From Liriodendron chinense (taxonomy: Eukaryota > Streptophyta > Magnoliopsida > Magnoliales > Magnoliaceae), in NCBI GenBank assembly GCA_003013855.2, contig ML058433.1, forward strand, positions 4,587,966 through 4,651,965: a stretch of 64,000 bases of DNA, given 5' to 3'. The notes beneath the pieces were generated by a model. It made no database searches. It saw only the letters and a list, made by a program, of their open reading frames with translations, and had not been told where the DNA came from. Shown in pieces: positions 55,373 through 64,000 of this stretch. The first letter of the stretch is position 1. Each line of letters opens with the position of its first letter. Both the position numbers and the translations under genes were made by a program.

Positions 55373-58005
55373 TGGATAGAACATAAACACCAAGGTGGGG
55401 TCCACAATGGCCTTACCAATAGGTTAGATAGAAAATAAACATTACCATAGGCTTTTAGGAAGTTTCAGCCGTAAGTATTCAATCACCACCATTTTTTATG
55501 CGTGGCCCATTCAAAACTGGGCCCCACACCCCCACCAAGATGGAAGGCAAGGTACACAATACATCCATGAAGGTGGGACCCCAAGATGGCCTCACAACCT
55601 TTGGTTGGATGAAAAATAAACATTCCAGTGGTCCCAAGAAAAATTCCAATGGTGGGCATCAACGACCACTATTTCCTGTGGTGTGGCTCACTTGAGGTTT
55701 GGATCTGCCTCATTTTTGGGTCCATGTCCTAAAATGGCATGGAAAAACAGATGGGCGGCGTGGATAAGACAGATACATCATGGTGGGACCCACAGGGTGG
55801 GCCCCCTGCTGGGCAGTGTGCGTGCGCACGCTGTCTGTAGCGTGGGAACCCATGAGGTCACAGGAGTTTTGAATCAATCTGATACTGGTGTTTTCTCTTT
55901 CATCCAAACCTGTGCCACAGGTCTGGATGGAAAATAAACACCATGGTGAGCCTTAGGCTGGTTTCAACGGTAGCCATTTAATCTCCACTATTTTTTGGCA
56001 GTGGGGCCCACACAGTCTTTGGACCTAGTTAATATTTGTGTGGTCCTTCATATAGGTCTGCATGACCTCATCAACAAGATTGGATGGCAAGTGATTATCA
56101 TAGATCGGCCTTAGGAAGTTGTAAATGGTGGACGTTACTATCCCTACTATTTTCTATGGTGTGGCCCACCTCCAATCTGAATCAGACTTAGATATGGTCC
56201 CATGGCCTACAATGACCTGCATATATGATGGACGGTGTGGATAGAACATACGAGGTGGGCCCACTCGTGGGACCCCTGTTCACGCCCAGAATGGGCGTCT
56301 GCCCTCTCAGGGATGCTGGGCAGTAGCGTCCGTTGGACGCTCTGTTCCAGCGTCTAAATATTTATTTCATTTTTTTTCTTTTTCATTCTCTGTTTTTTTT
56401 TTAATATAGAGTCCACATGAAAGATCCAATCTGTCCATCGGGTTGGCCAGCTCACGGAAGACCCAGTGAGATCTATATTGAGTAGGTTACATGGTATACA
56501 AACATCATGGTGGGCCAAGGAAGGTTCAACAGTAGATATCATTATTTCCACTTTTTCATGTGGTGCGGTCCACTTAAGATTTGGAACTTCTTCATTTTTG
56601 GGATCCAGCCCTAAAATAAACGGTAGAAATAGATGGACGTTGTGGAAGAAACACAAACATCAAGGTGGGTCCCACAAGTGGGGACCTCACTCCGAACGTC
56701 CAGAGCCTCTGGACATCTTTTTTTTAATTCTTTGTGGGGTCCATTCATGGACAATCCAATCCTTCCATCAGTTTATCCATCATGAGGTGGGCCCAAAAAC
56801 TTTGAATCAAGCCAATCTTTGTATTTTTCCTTCATCCAGATCTTTGTTGATAAAGAAAAGGGTTAGATGGAAAATAAGCATCATGGTGGGCCACGCTATG
56901 GCAGCGTGCGGGGGACACTGTCTTACATCTTGGCCCACTTGTAGACCCCACAACAGTCCAAAAAGGAAAGTAAGGAAAGGAATGGAAGAAAAAAAAAGGG
57001 AAGAAGCGGAGAGAAACGTCTGTCAAGGTGGTCCCTCATCACTATGGGGTCCACCACACATACCATACATGCATAAGGTTGGTCACACCCTTGTGGGTTC
57101 ACAAAAATGAAAGGAAACAATGATAAAGAGGGATTTTCATCCTCCCTTGCACTCACTTGAAGAATAGATTATTAGATCGGGTCAGGTCGTCGATCGGACG
57201 GTCCAGATGACCTCCTCTTCACTCCTAACTCCTCTAACTCTCCCAACCCCCTAAGCTCTCTCTTAATCTCTCTTTCTTTTAAGAACTCTCTCTCTTATCT
57301 CTCTAATCACTTTCCTAATCTCTCATTCTTTTTTTCAATCTTTTCTTTCTTTCTTTCTTTTCTCTCTCCTCTTTTTTTTTTTTTACAAATGGGAATGAAA
57401 AAGCCCTATACGTATAGCCCTTTGTATGGGTAGAGATTTTGGGATAGAAATGGGATTAAAGTGGGGGAGATGGGTAGAAAGGGAAGGAAAATATGAGGGG
57501 AATGATAGTTTGTGGCTAGGGGTAGGGTAGGTGTTGACTTTAGGGCCCTTCTTCCATGGGGAGTTGGAGAAAGGTAGGGGTAGAATGGAAAATTATAGAG
57601 ATTAGGTAGTACTTTAATAGGGGCATTTTAGGATTTTGGCATGATAGGTGATGGATTGATGGAAAAAGGTGATGGGGGTAGGTGGGGTATTGATTGATTG
57701 ATAGATATAGTGATTGAGTGATCGATTAGACTTCTAGGGATTTGTGTAAGTGGGGCCCACACCACACGTGCGTTGCGCGGCCCACCTTGGATCGCGTAAA
57801 TGATTGTAACTCTCACATCGGGTATTGCAATTAGGCATGCCGCGTGGCGTCATAATTGAAGCGCCTACGTGGTCGTAGTGGTATAGGTCTCGGGTCGTTG
57901 TGTAAGATAGGGCGTCCGATCGGAATTCTCTAATTCGGTCGGTTTGGGACGTGCCGATGCTAGAAACTAAGCATACGGAGGGTAAATTAGGGTACGTGTC
58001 ATACA
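55373..58005 (-). mobile_element. Chromovirus LTR copy H (solo or displaced LTR)
   Basis: 2633 bp, beginning TGGATAGAACATAAACACC and ending ...ATACA, with the same two ends as the chromovirus 3' LTR (5954 and 14391). It shows the uninterrupted copia target near 56095. It has 57149-57640 (CT-rich at 57228-57384) where the other copy has the palindromic insert. Flanks AGTTT and ATTTC do not form a clean duplication. The frame at 56466-57110 and similar ones are fortuitous. Confidence 0.7.
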
Positions 58006-58293
58006 ATTTCACATCCAACCATATTAAAAGAACTCAATGGACACTATAAGGAGTTGCAAGCAACCCAGCATAAGCTGAAAGCTTGTGCTTAATGTCCATA
58101 TCACCAATTTCAGCTCATGTGATGACATTTACAAGTAATGGTCACTCTTTACCCCCAATTAATAGTTCAATTTCTTCCTTCCCTGGATCCATCACAAGTA
58201 ACATATCTAGATGAGGATCCCTTTGGCACTTATCCAACAACGCGCACATTGTAGTGCCAAAACTTACTAAGATGACATATACATTCAACAATA
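58006..58293 (-). pseudogene. Unassigned coding-like remnant, minus strand
   Basis: I do not recognise it. From 60155 leftward across solo LTR I to 58010, one minus frame reads through about 95 codons with three stops, for example 'GTTMCALLDKCQRDPHLDML' and 'VMDPGKEEIELLIGGKE'. It could be a degraded transposon or gene exon, or chance. Short quasi-repeats of 'gttggcat...gttgga' type overlap its upstream part. No start, motif or domain can be named. Confidence 0.25.
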
Positions 58294-60133
58294 TGTTAGT
58301 GCATTTTTCTGTGGCATACTATTGCACCTTGTTTGTCAATCACTTAGGTCAATGAGTCTAGTGTTGGTTGAGCTTAAAGAAGACGAAGACCGAAGACTTA
58401 AGCAGACTTGCTGCATCAAGGAAGAAGAAATAGGTAAAAGAGATGCCTTGGTGAGCCTTGGACCTTGACCAAAACCAAAATCATAACCTCTAGATGATTA
58501 TGAACCTTTTAGGCATACTTGTAGTCATCTTAGAGTGGCCTTAGGTGTCCCAAATGATTACCCAATCATCGGCCATAGAGGTTGCATGTGCTGCTATAAA
58601 CAGAAAATCATAAGCATGCATATCTGGCCTGACCGACCAGTCATGACCGGTCGGCTGGATTAGGCCGATCGGTCAAGCACTCTATCTTGCAGGCCCATTG
58701 GACCGATCGGTCATGACCAGTCATGAACCCCCGTCCGACCGGTCATGACCGGTCGGTACTAGCCGTTAACTGCCCGTTTTTCATCCGTTGTGAATTTCTT
58801 ATAAATGGGCATTGGCTCGATTTGAGCGGTATTGAGAGGGAATTTGAGAGGATTGAAGCCACCGTTGTTGGAGACCATTAGAGACTCAATTCCTAACCTA
58901 TACAAGGTATCATCCTTATGATTTAATATAAGAATGGAGCATTCCAAGTTCATGATGAAGATAGCCTTCACCCTCTTTGATCTCTAGAGTTTGGATCAAG
59001 CTTGATAGTTATATTTATATCCAAAGCTTTATGATAAGATCGCTGTAGGTGAGAAATTTTAGGCAACCAATTCCCACTAGTTGTAGAGTTCTCAAACCTA
59101 CCTTGATATCACCTTGGGCATCTCAAAGGCATCACATGCAAGGTGATTGATCAAGCGTAGCTGAGGCATTGACAACGCAGCGACAACATGTCAGGGGAGC
59201 AAGGAAAGCTGATTGAAGCACGAGAGAGCGGAGATCAAGTAACCAAAAGTGGTGCTGAACAAGGGGCTCATCCGATAAGTAAGGTTGTCTTTATTGAGAG
59301 TCCTTTCACTCAATTCCCTGTGGGAGTTGAGTGTAGAGTTTGTTTGTCAAACTCGATCTTGGGTCATTTGCCGATCCTTGACACATTTGTCGGGCTTAAA
59401 CATTCAGGGACATTTGTCGATCCTTGGCACGTTTGTTGGGCCTAAACATCCAGGGATGTTTGTCGGGCCTAAACTAGTCTCGAAGGGAAGCCTTCGAGAT
59501 GGGAGTGAACATGTTGGGTTGAGAGTTAGCCTTGTCTAAAAACCTCCGTTTATGGTTGAGAGGTGAACCTCATTTAAAACCTCTGATAGTGAATTCCTAT
59601 GTGCTCAATGGGGTTGAGTACTTGAATTAGGAGTGGAGTAGACCCAAAGTCAAACCACTATATATGCTTGTGTTTGTGATTGATTTAAGCACAATGTTAT
59701 CTTAACGTTGTACGTTTAATTATTTAATTATGAATGCTTGATAGGAATGTATGTTGGGCACTAGATATGCCATCCACACACAAGATGTACTTTCACTAGT
59801 AGTGTAAACTTGAGCTCATCGATCCATTCTCATAAGTCTACATAGGTTGCATAGATTAAGAGCTTGATTTGTTTAATCATTTGATTATCTATACATGCTT
59901 AGACTAGGTTGCTTATTGCTTAAACAATATGCTAGTCTTGTGATTGGACCCACTTAGGCTTGGAAGCCAAAGTGTTAAATGCTTAGTTTAAATTATTAAA
60001 TTGCATAAGTAGGCGAAAGATTTTAAAAGGTCCTAATCACCCCCCTAGGACTTAGCCATAATACTAGTTGCTCGACAAGCTTCCGCACGCATACGCCTAC
60101 ACAAGTGTGTTGATCCAAAAAGGCGTAATTTCA
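58294..60133 (+). mobile_element. Solo LTR I of the copia family
   Basis: 1840 bp, TGTTAGTGCAT... to ...GTAATTTCA, with target-site duplication CAATA (58289-58293 and 60134-60138). TATAAATGG at 58800-58808; GACCGGTC-type array at about 58630-58765. More diverged from the LTRs at 6681 and 10655 than they are from each other. Open stretches near 59188-59539 correspond to equivalent stretches in the other LTRs without a known domain. Confidence 0.88.
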
Positions 60134-60337
60134 CAATACCCGTACGGTGATGCCAACACTTAATACCCAACAATTGGCACATTCATCCAACAATGCATAC
60201 GATAATGCCAACTCTCAACACGTAAGAACAAGGTATACTCATCGAATAGTATCAACATGGTAATGCTAATGCAACAAGGCCCCGTATGGACCCATCTCTT
60301 TACATCAAATGGTTACATCAGTATGGGGTTAAGGGGT
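60134..60337. other. Right part of the sequence split by LTR I
   Basis: Holds quasi-repeated 'caacaatgcatacgataatgccaac'-like words related to those at about 58233-58258. No gene seen. Confidence 0.4.
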
Positions 60338-62309
60338 TGTTAGAACTAGAAAAATGCTCACAAAGGGAGTTTTTCCTCTGTTTCATTATTCTGGGGGAAT
60401 TCTGAGTATAGAGACATTCATAGACAATCACAAGCAATCACAAAGTATACACGAGAAAGCACCGTAAGGTGAATTTTATTCCAGAGATTCCGAGATCTTT
60501 TACATTCCAAGCTGTGAACTGGTCACGAACCCTTAATTACATCAATAGATGATCACCCTTGATTAAAGGGCAAAAGTAAATGCATGCATGTATCATAAAT
60601 GAATTAAATAAAGCATTAAAAGAGCATAAATATAAATAAAGCACAGCATAGACAACAGGGAGATTTTTACGTGGAGACCCTTACGGGAGAAAACCATTGC
60701 ACAAAGCGACAAGATTCCACTATGAATTGCAGTTATACAATAGATGGAATATTAAAGGGATGAAGCCCGGATGGGTCGAGCAAGTAGTTTAAATCGTCAG
60801 GGATTATAGTCTTGAGTTCATGGTCGTAGAGACCAAATTTAGGATTTCTTATAGACCAAGCCATTGCTAAGACTAGTTAGATGTTGGTCCCATGCTCTTT
60901 CGGGCGTTCTTAGTTGAGTAACAACCAGGATTTTAACTGAGTCGTGTATCTCAGTGTCATCACGCGTATTTGTGGACGAAATGACTTTCAGGAATACACT
61001 CTCCACAGTTTCTATTTAATGCAACCAGTGTCAGTGACCGTCTCAGGTTCAGACGGGTGACTTGCTGGAAGGCACCCATTACCTTAGCCACTCAACTGAC
61101 AGATCTCGCTTTGGACAGGATGCGCATCAATTGGTCTTAACGATGAAGTATTTCAAACGTTTTAGAATTCTTTGATTATGGTTTTCTATGATAACCATAG
61201 TCCCCTTTGATTTAGTTTCGTATCTTGATCCGGGATGAATGAAATCCATGCAATGGATGCAAATGAGTACAGTACAAAGTAAATATGATTTATGGATGCT
61301 CGAGCAAGGATCACATTTATGCTAGATGTTCAGTGTGTCAGACAAATTATGCATTTAATTCGGTTAATCTGTGCTGTGCATATCTTTAATTCGATCGTAT
61401 TATTGTTAATAATCGATATTTCAAACGATCGAATCGTTGGGAGAAGTTATGTCGAGCTATACTTCTTTGAGAAGTTCAATGGGTTGGATCAGCCATTTCC
61501 GATGCCCGCGAACGGCTAAGTTCTGAGCCTGATAAACATCTGTTTATGTCAATTTTTGATAGACGATAGGGATCAGTGCCCTGCAAGTGTTTGATTCAGC
61601 TATTTTGTAGCATGAAGACATTAGCTTTGCCTTGATGTCTTTGAGATCGAGGCTAATTTTACTTGGCATTAGTTGATTTTTGGGCCAACCGAGCACTTCC
61701 TAAGGCGTGTTTACGATCTGACCGATCGATGAACAACGGTCACGATCGTCTTTGGATAGTAATGGATCATGTACACAAGGATCGCAATGATGTCGGATCC
61801 ACCTTGGCGTTAGTGCGATTGCATTTCGTTTCTCTTAGTGTAAGTTAATTTTTGAGTCGACAGGGCACTTCCCAAGGCCGAAAACGACCAAGTAGTGGAC
61901 CTGTTTACGGTCTGATCAAGGTTTTCGAGGATCCTAAGATCGAATAATCTCGTCGCGATATGTCATTATGGTGTATCATGTTATGGCGGGGAGAAGTCTC
62001 CTTCTCGGGGTCGGTGAAATTTCGCCCGATTCCTCTCGATTTCGGCCAATTTCGGCTCTTTCGGAAAGGTTTCCAAGGTTTGCAATTTTGACTAAGTGTT
62101 GGTTATTTTGATTAAATCCGTGATTTGGCCCAATTAACATTGACCATTGGCAAATCCGATCTGGGGGATACATGGAGAATGTTGATGTGTGTCCGGGAAG
62201 GTCAGTACGATCGCAAGGCGAATTAGATCAAAGGCGGGCTACATCACAGAAGGTCCCACCTCCCCATCAGCGTTCAGGCGCATGGTGGAGGTTTTGGGCA
62301 CATGTTAAA

Positions 62310-62910
62310 GTTGGTGGGCGCATGTGCTCTGGAAGTGGGTGCATGTGCCCATCCTCTCATGCGCATGTACCTCGAATTCGAAGGGAAGAGAGAGAAAAAG
62401 TCCCCCAGGCGCATGTGCCTATGGGACTTGTGGATTTTTGAATTTTCTCCCAAAACACAAAAGAGTGGGCGCATGTCACCATGTGATTTGGGGGATTTTA
62501 CTCCGGTGGGAGAAATCCCATTTTCGGCGAAGGCATCCGGCAAGGAAAACCCTTTTCGGCGAGGATTACCTCTACAAGAGTTCTGGATTAGTGATGTTGT
62601 CCCTGTCTTAATGAATGGAGGGTATTTATAGCACTTAATCGGGTAGCTAATCGGGTACCGAGCGCATGTGAGATTGAGCATGGGCATATGTAAAACAAGA
62701 GGGGCATGCGCATGTTTTATGGGGTGTAGGTGCATGTGCCCATGCACCAGGTGCATGTGCCCCTGAGGTGGGCTCATGTGCCCTCACTTAACACATATTT
62801 TTATGATTTTTTGTATTTTTAATATTTTGAAATATTGAAAAAGGAGAGAGAGGGCTCTCATGTGCACATTGTATGGGTGTGGGCGCATGTGGTTCCCCCA
62901 TGGGCGCATG
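62310..62910. repeat. GGCGCATGTG motif field
   Basis: Many copies of GGGCGCATGTG, GTGCATGTGCCC and TGCGCATG in 600 bp, on both sides of the minus-strand TATA box. A 30-bp block at 62881-62910 recurs exactly at 63746-63775. Open stretches here are side effects of the repeats. Confidence 0.7.
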
Positions 62911-63125
62911 TCACCTATGTAGTGTGCATGCATTCCCCATACTTGGAATATTTTCAATTTTAGGCTCCGATGGGCGACCTCTAGAGGACAGCTACCCTTT
63001 CGGGGATCGAAGTCATTAATGCCAAGCCACTTTTAAGTCAGGATCAACCTCTTGAATGAACGAGGTGGGGTACCGACGATCATCTGTTGTGAGTTTTGGT
63101 AGTTCTTTACCAATTTGGACCCTCC

Positions 63126-63467
63126 CGATTGGCTTCAGATAGGGGCAAAACGCACTTCGGTGCGCGCAGGTAAAAGTGTATATCGTATGACATTCAAATT
63201 CGGAACTTAAGTGTTTCTGAACATTTTATATCATTTGGCGGCCATCCGCATGTCTAATTCCCTTCAGAAATAGCATCTATAGGCTTCTGGGCCCCTACAG
63301 TTGGATACGATCAGGACAAAACGTATTTGGAAGCGCGCAGGTAATAATATGCGTCGCGCGACTTTGAAACTCGCAGGTTAAAGGTTTTAGGGCATTCTGG
63401 ATCATTTGGCGGTGATCCGCATGTCCGATTTCACTTTGAAATGACATTTGTAGGTTTTGGTCACGAT
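63126..63467. repeat. Two diverged tandem units, period about 171 bp
   Basis: Unit 1 about 63126-63296 and unit 2 about 63297-63467. Shared words are 'caaaacg', 'gcgcgcaggtaa', 'tcatttggcgg' and 'atccgcatgtc', each 171-173 bp apart. Confidence 0.75.
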
Positions 63468-63587
63468 CGCTCATGTTAGGGTTGCACTGGCATTTTCTGG
63501 GTATTCTGGATCTCTAAATTGATCCAAATAGTCGTAGATGGACCGCTGGATACTGTTTTATAATGGGTGCGAATTTGAGCCCCAACA

Positions 63588-64000
63588 AGTGCCCCCCTGG
63601 TGCGCTGCAATGGATGTTTACATCAGGTCAGTGCGGTGCACCGGTCCCCAGGCTCAAGTATAAATAGGGGACTCACTAGTCATTTCCTCATTTTCGAGTC
63701 AGAGAAGCAAATTTTTAGAGGTGAGAGAGCTTCTCATGAGGGAGTGGGCGCATGTGGTTCCCCCATGGGCGCATGGTGCCCCACTACTTAGCTAATTTCA
63801 AATTTTCTGACACTTCCATTGCCCTTGGTGAAAAACTCATGCATCTGGCCCCATTCTCGGCCAAATTCGATGCCGTTTGCGGCCATATAGCTCATTGTTC
63901 GAACATGATTGGGGCTTAGTTCTCAAGGCCCATAATATGCTGCTTATGTTGGTCTTTTACAGCCTACAAATGCTCTTTTAAGCGGCTCTATGATGTGCAC
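63588..64000. other. Sequence right of LTR J, no gene seen
   Basis: Would be the 3' interior of element J. Contains a plus-strand TATA-like box TATAAATAGGGG at 63659-63670 and the repeated 30-bp block at 63746-63775, which leaves open that it belongs to another LTR in plus orientation. Confidence 0.4.

Larger units (their letters stand above)
60338..63587 (-). repeat. Probable long LTR J, minus strand
   Basis: Proposed LTR of 3250 bp from TGTTAGAACTAG (60338) to CCCCAACA (63587). On the minus strand it starts TGTTGGGGCTC after a G-rich tract (CCAGGGGGGCACT) that could be a PPT, making it a 3' LTR. A minus TATA (TATAAATACC) is at 62621-62630. The region at 60660-60710 ('acgtggagacccttacggg') resembles LTR transcribed regions. 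No second LTR in the window, so the boundaries are tentative. Confidence 0.4.

Noticed and set aside
56466..57110. 214-codon plus-strand frame
   Set aside because: It lies in the chromovirus LTR and is rich in GTGGGCCC words. The equivalent region of the other LTR (13009-13689) is not open in the same way.
62172..62777. Overlapping frames of 89-167 codons with repeated Cys/His-rich peptides
   Set aside because: The Cys/His pattern comes from translating GCGCATGTG repeats; frames are open on both strands at once.

Overview
ORGANISM. The window looks like transposon-packed intergenic DNA of a flowering plant nuclear genome. There is no host gene, tRNA, rRNA or bacterial feature that I can support. 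Plant signs are Athila-type Ty3/gypsy elements with a tRNA-Asp-type primer site, a chromodomain-bearing Ty3/gypsy chromovirus of Tekay/Del type, a SIRE-like Ty1/copia gag, and LTR TATA boxes of the form TATAAAAGG. The abundant 'catggtgggccc' type repeat reminds me of magnoliid assemblies, but that is unverified recollection. Every coding region is broken, so I annotate them as pseudogenes.  LAYOUT. (1) 1-5953: truncated plus-strand Athila element A (gag, antisense LTR fragment, RT/RNase H, integrase, 3' region, start of 3' LTR). (2) 5954-41818: minus-strand chromovirus. Its 3' LTR (5954-6680 plus 12622-14391) is split by a gag-only copia element (6681-12621, TSD ATCAT). Its pol runs 18040 to 14524, and its gag is split by Athila B. 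(3) 18444-41411: plus-strand Athila B (LTRs 1394 and 1374 bp, TSD ACGGA). Its gag is split by an antisense sister, Athila C (20607-33942, TSD GTCAT). The 5' LTR of C is in turn split by a 3716-bp solo LTR, D (30122-33837, TSD CTCTT). Without their inserts B is 9627 bp and C 9615 bp. (4) 41819-42494: fragment of another LTR. (5) 42495-55372: truncated Athila E, carrying an antisense solo LTR F (46601-47901, TSD ACCAT) and a non-autonomous element G with 2.8-3.0 kb LTRs and only 1.0 kb between them (48110-54932). (6) 55373-58005: second copy of the chromovirus LTR, H. (7) 58006-60337: unassigned sequence split by a solo copia LTR, I (58294-60133, TSD CAATA). (8) 60338-63587: probable long minus-strand LTR J, followed by unassigned sequence to the end.  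HOW THE PARTS RELATE. Target-site duplications fix the order of insertion: chromovirus, then B, then C, then D; and E, then F and G. B and C are the same family in opposite orientation and form a very large inverted repeat. G shares LTR termini, a PPT-side hairpin and a GCGTCC palindrome with the chromovirus, so it may have used chromovirus proteins. The upstream (U3) parts of several unrelated LTR families carry family-specific arrays of short, often palindromic motifs. One 24-bp stretch is identical between a copia LTR and an Athila LTR. These U3 arrays and a covarying hairpin next to the polypurine tract are the most interesting signals here.
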